Part shown: piece by piece, positions 11,657-22,726 of the stretch
How the letters are laid out: each line of letters opens with the position of its first letter
Numbering within the stretch: position 1 is the first letter of the stretch
Source of the DNA: Obelidium mucronatum
Lineage: Eukaryota; Chytridiomycota; Chytridiomycetes; Chytridiales; Chytriomycetaceae
Length of the DNA: 48,713 nucleotides
Direction of reading: 5' to 3'
Assembly: GCA_025765595.1 (NCBI GenBank)
Contig: JAIVFH010000215.1
Span: 1-48,713, forward strand
Notes under the pieces: generated by a model
Told to the model about the DNA's origin: nothing
Databases searched by the model: none
The model's input: the letters and a program-made list of their open reading frames with translations, nothing else
Translations under genes and position numbers: made by a program

Positions 11657-12890
11657 GTTTAATTTTATAATCTTTGATTTTCGACGAGTTCTTGCGAAGT
11701 GCCGCTTTTTCTTTTGGAAGGCAAGCTGGAACGGCTTTTTCAGAAGTGGCGCAGCATCAGTGCTTTATTTTTCGCTTCTATTGGCATTGATTCAGCAGAA
11801 TGGCTTCGATACGCAATTTGTTCAGCAGCTTTGGGAGGCTGGTTCCTGATTTTTGACGGTGGAGTGGCGCAGGTTTTGTTTTCATTTTTGATTATTTACT
11901 GAGCTGATCGAAGCTGAAGTCTTGATAGCTTTGGGCTTTTGGAATCTGTATACTAGGTCAGGTCGTAGCTTTACCAGGAATCCAGACGCCCTTCAGCCTT
12001 TACCATCGAAGAACACGAGGCATAATCAATATAAGCGACGGTAGTCCACCATTTTCGAAATCATTTTTCGGATTCACGAATGATGCCGCAGGCGTTCACT
12101 GTGTTGGTCACAGTTAAGTCAACTGCTGTCCTACATACAAGAAACCCCACAGTATGAGATGCAGCCAATCCGTCCAGCAATTCAAGATTATTTGAATATC
12201 AAGTTTATGATGCGGGCCAATAAATCTGTGCGTGATTAGTCCCGGTCTGAACGATGTATAAACTCGCTCGCACGAAATAAACAAAGGCGTAAATACCGAT
12301 GATCTCGCCAAAGTATTACATGATATCAGTGATTGAATCTCATTTATTAGGATAGACACGGTGTCTCTGCTCGACCATGTTTCGAGCGTCAAAACAAACT
12401 TCAGACTTTGTACAATAAGACCTATGTGTGGACGCCATTTCGTGGCTGATGAGTTGCAGTGTATAGAAAATTAATAACGGATATGCGCTGAGCTCTGTAT
12501 CTGATGGTGTAGCGGTGAAGTCTAGTTGTTTGCTATCGCCAACACAGTTTGGACCGAGTCTGTCAGGATGCCAGTCCATGCGCTAAGATATACTTCCTAC
12601 TATATATTAGCTTCATTTAATACATCGATGGTCGGTGCAGCTTCTAAAGACGCGATATGCAGATCCCCTCGAGTTATGCACTTTTCTCCAAACTGAATAA
12701 CTTTTCCAACACAACAACAAAAGCTCAAACCAGCTCCGTTTCCAGCTTTTGAAAAACGCATTCGAACCGCAGTAACGCATTTTATTGGTTTGCAATTATC
12801 CCCGACGCGTTCTGATGTTTGGTTACCCCGTTTTCGGGTACGTGTCAGATTTCAAGACCCGCCAAACATTGCAGAATTGTCAAAAATCGA
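11657..12890. other. Intergenic, no convincing gene
   Basis: Open frames are short and overlap on both strands without recognisable motifs. One plus-strand frame at 11699-11902 encodes a hydrophobic 67-residue peptide, but it sits where the 5' end of the disordered-protein gene may extend. I see no tRNA, transposase or repeat structure. Confidence 0.5.
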
Positions 12891-12896
12891 AAAAGG

Positions 12897-13010
12897 TATA
12901 AATAGGGAGCCTATCCCCCCCTCTTTTCTTCTCACAAAAACTTCTTCTCTCTTAAAAACCAACAACTTCTTCTCTCTTCAAGAACTCGGGAATTTAACTC
13001 GGACAGCACT
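12897..13010 (+). promoter_or_regulatory. TATA box and pyrimidine-rich leader
   Basis: TATAAATA at 12897-12904 is followed by CT-rich sequence (CCCCCCTCTTTTCTTCTC, then two TTCTTCTCTCTT repeats), the layout of a strong RNA polymerase II promoter and 5' leader. No long open frame follows. The next 130 bases lack an ATG-initiated frame and run into a poly-A tract at about 13144-13172. Confidence 0.5.
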
Positions 13011-13324
13011 TCACCCCTCACCAACCCCTCCTATTCTCACCAAGTCCCCTCCTAAAAAACCCTTAAAAACAACCGAAAAGACGGGCCCATAAAACAGACA
13101 AAAAGAAAGAGGGTTAAAAAAAACAAGCGAAAAGACGCGCCACCAAAAAAAAAAAAAAAAAAAAAAAAAAAAGGAAAAGGCGACTTTTGGTTATTTATTT
13201 TACATTCATGGGTGCTTTTGGTTTTTAAGTTGGGTTCTGCAAGTGTTGTCCTTTCTGAATCTCCTTTTTTTCTTTTTTTTTTTTTTTATGGATGGACGCG
13301 TTTAAATGGTATGTGGCGGGATAT

Positions 13325-13386
13325 GGTTCAGGGCCTCCTCGTGGCTCCCGCTGGTAACAGGGCTTCTCCCTGGCTGACACTGAACC
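13325..13386 (+). ncRNA. Candidate structured RNA segment
   Basis: GGTTCAG at 13325 pairs with CTGAACC at 13380, closing a GC-rich stretch that contains further short stems such as AGGG/CCCT. It stands out from AT-rich flanks and lies about 430 bp downstream of the TATA box. The sequence does not match any snRNA, SRP or RNase P core I know. It could equally be a small spliced exon beginning after the TTCAG at 13331. Confidence 0.25.
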
Positions 13387-13489
13387 TCTTCGATTCAATT
13401 TACTATTTTTCTCTATTTTTTATGTCTTTTCTTCTTTACATTATTCAATAATAAACTGCAATGTATATTTATCTATATTTATTTCTCTT

Positions 13490-13870
13490 CACTTGAATAT
13501 GGTTCGAACGTCAAGCACCATGCCACCTACACATTGACATTTTTGCGCACGATTCTTCGCCAAATGTCAGCGAGCCCGATGACATCAGCGCGGACCATCT
13601 GCAGGACCAGGAGTACAGCCGTTATCCAGATATATCCCAATATTAACCACAACCGCAGCCACTACAGCCATCAACAACAACAAACAGAATATTCAGACGT
13701 CATTGCGTCAACTCACTCCTTTGATGTGGGTGTAATATTTACCTCTTTCGAACTTCAAGCACCAGCCACTAAGGCATGGACTATTCTCAGATCGATGGTG
13801 TCAGCGCGAACCGACTGCGACATAGCCGAGTCAAGTTCGAGAACCCAACTATGACCGCGATCACCATATA
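13490..13870 (+). pseudogene. Degenerate coding-like segment with internal duplication
   Basis: Two related stretches begin TTCGAAC and contain TCAAGCACCA, at about 13502 and 13748. Downstream matches follow, including TCAGCGCG(A/G)ACC near 13576 and 13801. Frames encode Ser/Gln/Asp-rich peptides but are broken by stops. It may be a decayed duplicated exon of unknown origin. Confidence 0.25.
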
Positions 13871-14273
13871 GCGACACAGCTCTCAACGAGCAGGATGCTC
13901 TAAAGATCATTCACTTCTGTTGCTGTTGGTGTATTTTGTAGAACGCGTCGATACTGTAGCATGCGATGAATGGGCAACACGCAGAGGCCGACAACCCACT
14001 TTGCAACTGAGAAGTACTGCTGTAGATTTAATTCTTTAATCGGAAGGCCACGGGAGCCAAATTACATGAATGGGCAGAGAGGAATTATTTAATAATGTCT
14101 AATATCTCTACCTTCTGTCGTATCTTCCTTCTATCCCAACCGCGTCTGAATATCCCACACCACAGAAAGCATTAGTCAGTAACAAAAAAGGAAATATGTT
14201 CGTTTCAGCAGTGTTTTTATTATGACAGCAATCTATGATACAAATAAACTTAAGAATCCCCATTACTTTGCGC

Positions 14274-14726
<453 letters not shown>

Positions 14727-14750
14727 CTACTATTTGTACTTTTTTTTCGC

Positions 14751-14766
14751 AGTGAAAATTTTCACT
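14751..14766. promoter_or_regulatory. Palindromic element in H3/H4 promoter, copy 1
   Basis: The sequence AGTGAAAATTTTCACT is a perfect 16-bp palindrome in the divergent histone promoter. A second copy with the same 14-bp core lies at 14819. It is probably a binding site for a dimeric regulator. Function is inferred from position and repetition only. Confidence 0.55.
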
Positions 14767-14818
14767 GAAAAAATTGTGTTCGGACATTTTCCTTTTCGTC
14801 CGGTCGATTTTTTCACCT

Positions 14819-14832
14819 GTGAAAATTTTCAC
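14819..14832. promoter_or_regulatory. Palindromic element in H3/H4 promoter, copy 2
   Basis: The 14-bp palindrome GTGAAAATTTTCAC repeats the core of the element at 14751. The two centres are about 67 bp apart, roughly midway between the two histone start codons. Confidence 0.55.
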
Positions 14833-14888
14833 TTTTCATGCAAGAAAAAAAAAAGGATAAAAAACGACAAATGCCCCACTCCATCTAG

Positions 14889-15239
<351 letters not shown>

Positions 15240-15464
15240 TTGCTCAACGCTTGGGGTTAATCACTTGATACTTATTAGACTTGTATAAATAAATCACGCC
15301 ATCTCATATTCATCCCGCCTTATCTTGATAACCTCCTTTATCTGCTCTTAAGATACTATCTGTTCTTGAATTTCTTCTCCGTCAATTTCAGTTTTTTGAC
15401 TGACCGGCTGAATAGAGACGAAAGGATAATAATTATCCTACGGACCACGACTGGTTAAAACGCG

Positions 15465-15536
15465 GGGCCCAACCGAGAATTGAACTCGGGACCACTTCTA
15501 CCCTAAAGAAGTATCATACTACTAGACCATTGGGCC
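15465..15536 (-). tRNA. tRNA-Pro (AGG)
   Basis: The minus strand folds as a cloverleaf. The acceptor arm is GGCCCAA/TTGGGCC, the D arm is GTCTAGTAGTATGAT, the anticodon stem is CTTCT/AGAAG with loop TTAGGGT (anticodon AGG), and the T arm is CCGAG-TTCAATT-CTCGG. It has no intron. The second tRNA-Pro at 25344 shares the acceptor and D arms but differs in the anticodon and T stems. Confidence 0.93.
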
Positions 15537-15539
15537 GCT

Positions 15540-16480
15540 GGTTGAATGAACCCGACTCTAATTCAGGAGGGAGCACACACTTGTCGGGACCACGATAAAT
15601 ATAAATTGTATTAAAAAGGATTGTTTAAGTATTTACAGCACCTATTATATATTCCCATTATTCCTCTAATCTGCCCCGGAAATCGCAGGTATGTCAAAAA
15701 AAAAAGCCACCGCCACTGTCCCCTGCCAGCGTCGTCGACGCGACCTCTCAGCGTGGAAATCAAGGGTCAAAAAGGTATAACATGATAAAGCTGGTTCAAA
15801 GAACGACAGCCCCGACAGAGCAACAGTATCCCCCCCACACCATTCAAGCCCATGCGCCTCCTCGTGGAGAATGCTGCAGCAGGTAGACTCATGTTTCAAC
15901 TAACATCGCATTTTGCATTGATCTTTCACCTTGCCCTGTGCTACACCTAACTACTGTCGTCTCTTTTTTAGCAGAAGTTCTGTCAGCTTTCTGCTGCAGA
16001 ATGCTGTAACCAATAGAAACCGGAGGGTGTGCAAACTTGTGCTCATCGCGTTTCTTGACCAATTCTCTTGCCCAAAGACCACCTGTCACAGCCGTCTAGC
16101 AACTAACGAAACTTTGAGCAAGACTAGTGAATTCTGTCCCACAGTCCTTGGGGCTCTATTGAGTTGGCGCGATGTATGACAATCTCATATTCTTGATTGA
16201 TAATATTGATGATAATGATAGTGTAAATGAAGATGACTGAGAAGAACAAGCTGGTTTGAAGGGTTACCAGGATTCGGACATCACTCCAAAAGATTTCAAC
16301 AAGAAGCCGCTTCCATTGATTAAAAAGCTTACCATTTGTGAATCTGTTCTGGCAGATGAAATCTGGTGCATCTCCATCTCTTGCTGGCGTCTATTGGGCT
16401 TTGGCGAATGCAAGATGAATTGATTAGCAAGGATTCCAATTGCAGAACCATTGTCTCTCACTCGTCAGCGTCACTTACAC
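15540..16480. other. Intergenic, only weak coding hints
   Basis: A minus-strand frame at about 16090-15889 (GGLWARELVKKRDEHKF and so on) has protein-like composition, but I found no consistent exon chain. The stretch 16461-16264 also reads as a short minus frame, just 3' of the small gene ending at 16481. It could be 3' UTR or an alternative last exon. Confidence 0.35.
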
Positions 16481-16944
16481 TCATCTTAGCTGTGCATTAA
16501 TTTCATCCAAATCAATATTCGATGCTTTTGACACAGCGCTTTCTGGTGAAGTCTGACACAAACAGTATTGGAGCCCCTCACTAGCATATTCTTGCTGGAT
16601 ACATTCCTCCATGTCAGTGCTTGTGACTTCAATTGAACGGAGCCACCAAAATCGACCGGAATGAAGGAAACGTCAGTGATACAGTTTGAATCTGATCATT
16701 CCAGTGGCTTGCAGTTCTCGCGCCACTGCCACCAAACGCAGAGCCGCTGTCTTTTGTTTCCTCTCGGCGAATTCTTTTGCTCTTATTTCATCGCTATCGC
16801 CCGAGTCGCTGCCGCCGCTGTCGAAAGAATGTTTCAAACCTGATTTGGTCAGTCAGCCAAGACCTGTTGCCGTCTGTTGTAAGTCATCTTCCAAGCTGAT
16901 ACCAGGCAAAACACGACACCAAAGTGAAGAAGCGCGGCTGTCAT
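16481..16944 (-). CDS. Small hypothetical protein, about 106 residues
   Basis: Three exons on the minus strand, 16944-16920, 16839-16683 and 16619-16481, give 321 nt without stops until the terminal TGA. The central part is a clearly protein-like segment with an acidic Ser/Gly/Asp patch (SFDSGGSDSGDSDE), then a charged helix (AKEFAERKQKTAALRLVAVA). The end reads NIDLDEINAQLR. I do not recognise the family. It may be a small subunit of a complex. The first exon is short and the least certain part. The gene has ordinary intron sizes (about 63-80 bp). Confidence 0.45.
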
Positions 16945-17534
16945 GACAAAGGCAAAAATAAAAAAAATCCGTGTTTAAGGAGAAGAGGGAGTTGGAATAA
17001 ATACATGAACGGGTCTTGGGAGTTCTCTTCCCAAAAAAGTTGAAGGAATTTCAATACACCAACCAACAACCAAAAATCAGAACTTTCTTGATAAGCTCCC
17101 AACATCAACTGTAGTTGAGATACTTTTTTTACACAATATTGACGTGGTAGAACCCCTCTTTCAGTACAGAAGTCGGAACAGATGTGCTGGTCTCGGCTTG
17201 TTTTCGTGGCGTATTATCGAATTGTGGGAGTTTGGACTCAGGTGATCTGAAAGAGAATTGTGTTATTCTTTATCATTATTTTATATGCTGTTCTGTTGTC
17301 AGGCCCATCCTGTTTGTTTGTGTTTGTTTCTGTAGCAAAACAAGAGCTCAAAACCAAACAAAATTGTGAAGTATAGTCCGTTGTGAAGTTTATTGGAGAA
17401 CAGCTGGTAGTAGTGGGGATAACAAGAAAACAAAACCAAAAAAGTGAAGAAGCCAAGTCAAAAAGAAAAAAGGGGGACACTTCAAAGTTGAAAAACAAAC
17501 GGACGATAAGAAAACACTCCCTTTTTTTTTCTCC
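16945..17534. other. Intergenic, no gene seen
   Basis: This AT-rich spacer contains the probable promoter of the small gene (minus strand) and the 3' flank of ALA synthase. No convincing open frame or RNA gene is visible. Confidence 0.5.
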
Positions 17535-19488
17535 TTAACGCTTTCCAGCAAGAGTGTCCAAGGCATATGGATAAGCACGATCCATCATACCTCTCAAATC
17601 TTCCGCCTTCACCAACTGGTCAATATCCTTTCCAATTCCAACTCCAGCTCTTCCACCTTCGTTTGCCCAATCAGTCTCCGTCTTTAATCCACGTTCAGTC
17701 CAAATAGTCTTCAAGGCAGCGACAAGTCCATCCATCAGTTCCGGTCCATGGCCAGGTGTAGGAGTAATACGAAGACGCTCTTCCCCAACAGCAACGGTAG
17801 GGTAATTGATGCTTTGCACGTAAATCTTGTACCGACTCAACAATTCATCCGAAACACTCTTTGCAGTCTCCGCATCACCAACAAGAACAGGAACAATGTG
17901 CGATGGGTTTGGAACAACAGGGATCCCCAAGTCAGTCAACGTGCTCTTGAGCATACGAGTGTGGAGCTGTTGACCAGCACGTTCAACGGGGGACTTTTTC
18001 AAGTGACGGATGGCAGTGAGGGCACCGCTGACAACGGCAGGTGGGAGAGAGGTGGTGAAGATGAAACCAGGTGCGTAGGAGCGGACCATGTCAACAAGGC
18101 TTTCGCTGGCGGCAATGTAACCTCCGACTACTCCGTAGGCTTTTCCAAGTGTTCCAGTGATAATGTCCATGTCGTCCATAGCGTCAATGTATTCGGCCAC
18201 TCCGGCACCTGTTTCACCATACATTCCAACAGCGTGGACTTCATCCAAAAAGGTGATTGCATTGTACTTTTTGGCCAGAGCACCAATTTCCTTAATGTGG
18301 CCAATGTTTCCAGACATGGAGTAGACGGATTCAAAGGCAATGATTTTGGGGACAGACAGATCGTATTGTTGCAATTGGGATTCCAAGTTGGCCAAGTCAT
18401 TGTGCTTGAAGACATGCTTCTTTGCGCGCGAGTTGCGAATTCCTTGAATCATGGAGGCATGGTTGGAAGCGTCAGAGAAGATGACGCAACCGGGCATCTT
18501 GGAGGCGAGGGTGCTGAGGGTAGCGTCGTTGGCAACAAAACAGGAAGAAAAGACCAAAGCAGCGTCCTTCTTGTGAAGGGACGCAAGTTCACGTTCGAGA
18601 CTGAGGTGGAGTTCGGCATTACCGGCAATGTTTCTGGTTCCACCGGCACCAGCTCCATACTTGTCGATTGTGGACCTTTTGGCAGGAGTATTAGTTGATT
18701 TGGTTTAAGAGACAAAAATAAGAATGGAACTCACTTCATGGCGTGGACAACCTCTGGGTGCTTCGACATGCCGAGATAGTCGTTGGAGCACCAGACAGTC
18801 ACGTGCTCACCAGTGCCGGTGTGGGCCATGGGGTACAGCTGCGCCAAGCGGTTGATGTTGTTGAAGTAGCGGTACGACTTGTCCTGGTGCTTCTTGTGCA
18901 GCTGGTCCTTGAAGAAGACGTCGTAGTCAAAGGCGCCCGAGGCGGTTGTCGATGCGCAGGCCTTTGGCATTGCCTCAAAGACAGCGGCGGAGTCGCTCTT
19001 CTTTGGCTGCGGGTGCATCGGCGCCTGCTGTCTGGAAGTGTACGCGGAGGGCATCGACTCGAAGGTCGCCGCGCTGCTGGTTCAGGTTGGGGCCGGTTAG
19101 ATGGGCGGGTGACAAATCACACGAAAACAAACACTCACGAAGCGGCGCGCGCCTGGGCGTGGGCGGCCGCCGTCGACGACGAGCGGCGCACCTGCTGCAC
19201 GGCCAGCGCCGTGCCAAACACGGGGCACTCGCGCGCCGCCGCAAGCAGCTGCGACTTGCCGTTGCGCGCCGCTGCCGCAAACGACGCCGCCGTGGCCGCT
19301 GCGGCGACCGACGCGCCGGCGCCGAGGGGCGAGGCCGGCGCCGCTGTTGGCAACAAGCCGGCGCCGGCGCTGGCGCTGGCGGGGCAGGCGCCCGCAGTGG
19401 CCGTCGACATCTGACGCAGCGCGGACACTGGCGTGCGCGCAAGGAAGGGACACGCCCGGGACACGGACGAAACAAGAAGGCTTTCCAT
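17535..19488 (-). CDS. HEM1: 5-aminolevulinate synthase, mitochondrial
   Basis: Three exons on the minus strand, 19488-19139, 19076-18735 and 18675-17535, give 1833 nt and 610 residues. It condenses glycine and succinyl-CoA to 5-aminolevulinate, the first step of haem synthesis, in the mitochondrial matrix. Visible family marks are [25 protein letters not shown], and the PLP-lysine site GTLGKAYG (Lys near 409). The GC-rich N-terminal exon is an Ala/Ser/Arg-rich presequence with three Cys-Pro motifs (residues 13, 35 and 88: ACPFL, ACPAS, ECPVF), resembling haem regulatory motifs that govern import or stability in this family. Introns are 62 and 59 bp. The frame is intact and the enzyme looks functional. 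Confidence 0.95.
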
Positions 19489-19742
19489 TGGGGCGATCGC
19501 TGGCTAAACTGGTTAAAGGCGCTGTGAGTGTTTTTTGCCTTTTTTTTTGCGCAATTTCAAATGAATTGTGAATGATGTGTCACACACGGTTTCATAATGA
19601 CAAAAGTTATCTATTAACTGCAAAAGTGGGAAAACTAAAGTGGGAACGGGATTTTTGAGTGAAATTAAAAAATACACATCCATTAATTGCGTTTAATCAA
19701 TGAATTCCAGTTTAATTCTTGTTTAATTCTGGTGCCGAAAAA

Positions 19743-20325
19743 ATGAAGGGCGTCTGCGTTGTTGCCTTCAAACAACCGACAACTCATCTGATTGGCCACT
19801 TTGTCTCTCTGGAAACGCAAGAGCAGCAGCAATCAATTATCGGATTCACCGCAGCGCTGGCAAATGATCCGCCAGAGTCACATCCTTGTTGCCACAACCA
19901 CAACGAGAAACCAGTCTTTTGGGATTTGAAACTAGTTCAATTTGCGAATGGCGATGAAGCGGAAGAAGAGAGGCATTTTGACATTGTGAATGTGCAGCAG
20001 CTCGAAGGCGGTGACGCCTTAGTGTTGGATACTCAGCATTCTGACTGGATCGTCAAAGACCATGCACACTCAAAGAATACCGATACCATAATATGTACGC
20101 CACCGTTTCCTTTTATTCTCTATTTTTTGGAACTTACTGCTTGCAGCCAAACATGCACTTTCATTCAGAACGCGGATTCTGAAAAGCAGCGAAGCAGCAA
20201 CAAGATCTGTCCAAAAGTACTTTCCACATTTAATAAATACAACAGCAGCAGCAGAGGAAAGAAACCAAGACGAATGGATTGTCTGTATTGGCGAAATGCA
20301 CCTCACACTCGACAACGAAGAATAA
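19743..20325 (+). CDS. Hypothetical protein, 176 residues
   Basis: Two exons, 19743-20094 and 20147-20325, give 531 nt. The intron starts GTACGC and ends TTGCAG, phase 1. The protein starts MKGVCVVAFKQPTTHLIG and contains His/Cys-rich HPCCHNHNE. It ends in EWIVCIGEMHLTLDNEE. No membrane helix or known catalytic motif is visible. I do not recognise it. It runs toward the next gene with only 27 bp between stop codons, so the 3' UTRs must overlap. Confidence 0.65.
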
Positions 20326-20352
20326 AAAAAAAAAAAACAGTTCAACCCCACT

Positions 20353-21337
20353 CTACAACCGCGAATAATAAGGCACAAGACCATGAACCTCCCAAAACTC
20401 CCTCCCACAAACACCCTTCCCCAACTGCTCCACACTCCTCGGAAGCCCTTTAACCCCACTCTCCCCCATCAACTCCAACACCCACGCCCACATCTCCGGA
20501 TCCCCTTGCTTCTCCACATCCCATCCCGTTGGAACAGCTGTACTCAAAAAATCCCACCAATCATACACACGCATATTCGTGATAATCCAGCGCCCTTCCC
20601 CACGCTGGAAGTTTCGGTGGACAGCCAACACGGCCCGCGCCACATCCACCCCGTGGATATAATGAACACTCTTTCGAGACTCCACTGCGGCTTTTGTAGG
20701 CGCGATTCGGGAAATAAAGTTCCGCGGGTTCCGGGTGGTTTCATTGTAGAGTCCTGAGAGGTGGAGAATCGTGCTGGTTTGAGGGTATAGTTTCAAGAGA
20801 TGCGATTCTCCCTTGTTTCTGTCCGTAAGGTTCTGTATTTTTGTTTATATACATTTTAAACCGTGTCTTTGTAATAAAAGAGATATAACACTCAAACGGT
20901 GAGCAACGTGTGTCGGTCACACCATGGATCCACTGAAGCGTCGACGGGTGAATAGTTTCCTGTTGTTCCAAACAAAATGTATCGAATCTTGTCTGGATTG
21001 ACTCCTTCCGGTCGTGTCTGTTTGTTGTTTGGAATTAGTAATACTTGGCAACACACACAAGGTATACCTTTCTATACATCCCAATCAACGTCTCAATCGC
21101 ATTCTCACTTGTAACAGGAAAAGTAATCAAGAATGTAGTTGCAGTCGGCAGGTTGTAGTATTGCGATGCGTCGTCATTGTTGGATGGGTCAAATGCAAAT
21201 GCAATTGTTCCATCGCGGCCGTCGCGCGTTGTTGCGGCTACAGAGACTTGCTCTTTGGTGCATTGGTCGACAATGTAGGTTCCTGTCCAGCCTTTGCCGA
21301 GAACGAGAATGTCGATTGGTTGTTGGGTTTCTCCCAT
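20353..21337 (-). CDS. NAD(P)-binding Rossmann-fold (epimerase/SDR-like) protein
   Basis: Three exons on the minus strand, 21337-21068, 21017-20898 and 20832-20353, give 870 nt and 289 residues. The nucleotide-binding motif GKGWTGTYI (GxGxxG) is at the N terminus after the hydrophobic strand IDILVL. Later segments STILHLSGLYNETTRNP and HYIHGVDVARAVLAV resemble the core of extended SDR/NAD-dependent epimerase-like proteins. The catalytic YxxxK pair is not obvious, so it may be an atypical member. The substrate is unknown. An element with inverted GC-rich ends begins 23 bp upstream of the start codon, in the presumed promoter. Confidence 0.7.
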
Positions 21338-21359
21338 TCTTTATTTTTTAAAGGAAATT

Positions 21360-21410
21360 CCAATCGGGCTCCCCGGGAGCCCGCGGCTCCCCCCTGTCAT
21401 AATGAGTCAC
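21360..21410 (+). repeat. Left terminal inverted repeat
   Basis: This GC-rich end of the element pairs with 22475-22526 on the opposite strand. It contains a perfect 17-bp inner palindrome. Confidence 0.6.
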
Positions 21411-21649
21411 GGGGAGCCCAAAGTGTCTACGGCTCCCCGGGAGCCGTTTTGAGACATCAGGAGGAGTTGCGTTATACGGCTCCCCCCTTCGGGCTCCCCC
21501 CATGTCCGATACATATAAACCTTGGAAAGACTGGCAAAGACTATGAACGAAAATATTAATCTATAAAAACAGAAAAACCTCTTGTTAAAATGCACTGCTT
21601 GATAAAATCATTGTTTGTTCCAATTATTGTTCGATGGATTCGAACAGCA

Positions 21650-21915
21650 GGTGCAAACATAGGTAATGACTACAATCTCGTCACAGATGCACACGGCCAC
21701 GCAATTCGAACCGACATCTGCTTGAGCGTAGGTGGGTTCGATAATTACAACCCCCTTCTCGTCGCAGATGCACCGAATGACAGGCGATTCCAACCACAGC
21801 TGCTCGGGGCATAGGTGGGTTCAAAGATACAACCCCCTTCTCCTCGCAGAGTCGCCAGAATGTATGCCTCTCATTTTGAGTCGTATTTGGTTGAGCGGCG
21901 TAGGTGGGTTAAAGA
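21650..21915 (+). repeat. Degenerate tandem repeats inside the TIR element
   Basis: The motif (G/A)TAGGTGGGTT followed by ACAACCCCCTTCTC and TCGCAGA recurs near 21729 and 21812. Partial copies lie near 21660 and 21899. Spacing is roughly 70-90 bp. No coding capacity is evident. Confidence 0.5.
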
Positions 21916-22474
21916 TTTCGCCCTTTCCATCAGTCTCAGTCGCGTCTCGGTCATCGAACACAGGGAATAATCAAAACCCTTTTATTAAAACCTATATAGA
22001 GATATCAGTACATGGTGAATATACAGTGGTAAATGGCACTTACGATGTCTGCAACTTCAGAATCAGAGTTTTATTTTGATTTTTAACAAAAACGAGGAAA
22101 AAGTAGTGGCCACGTCAAATAAAACTCACAATGCCGTTTCACTGAATCACTGTTATCTGTTTGGGCATGTTTTTTGATTATATTCCACAGTGCAAAACTA
22201 TTTTCTTGGGCGTAGCCACGATATCATCATCACCTTCGGCATGACGGTATCAACCTTCATCAATTTACCACCTTTTGCCCTATTACTTTCTGCAGAATGC
22301 GCAAGACGCTTGTTGCTGGGACTACCAACTGGCTGTTGCCACTCCGGATCTAAAACGTCCTCAGAACAGTTTCCAATTGATGAATATAGAAGTCTCTTGC
22401 AGTTGTCCGAAAACCAAAAAAAGTCACCCAGTCAAAAAATTACTTGAAAAAAAGTAGGAGTCATACTTTATTTG

Positions 22475-22526
22475 GTGACTCACTATGAGTGGGGGGGAGC
22501 CACGGGCTCCCGGGGAGCCCAATTGG
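22475..22526 (-). repeat. Right terminal inverted repeat
   Basis: This is the inverted partner of 21360-21410, with a few substitutions and one extra base. Confidence 0.6.
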
Positions 22527-22726
22527 TTATTTCTTTTTTAAATTGTATGTATTGCCGCTTCCTGCAACTGAAGGAATCACATTTTAAAGGGGATAGCAGC
22601 TAATAGTGGTTATTCTATACAATGTTTATGTAACTCGTCACCGTGCATTCTCGAATCAAACAGACGCATTGAAAACAAATAATCATTTTCGAAACCCCTG
22701 AAAACGAAAACGCCCAAACAGCAGAT

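Larger units (their letters stand above)
21360..22526. mobile_element. 1.17 kb element with GC-rich terminal inverted repeats
   Basis: The first 51 bp (21360-21410) and the last 52 bp (22475-22526) are inverted copies of each other, about 88% alike. Both start CCAAT(C/T)GGGCTCCCC and end GTGAGTCAC or ATGAGTCAC. Each end contains the self-palindrome GGGCTCCCCGGGAGCCC, and a related palindrome lies at 21430-21446. No transposase is inside. I could not identify a target-site duplication. It is best read as a non-autonomous foldback or MITE-like element. Two independent palindromic repeats in opposite orientation are the alternative. Confidence 0.5.

Noticed and set aside
12446..12453. Hammerhead ribozyme core CTGATGAG
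   Set aside because: No flanking stem II or properly placed GAAA and cleavage triplet could be paired around it.
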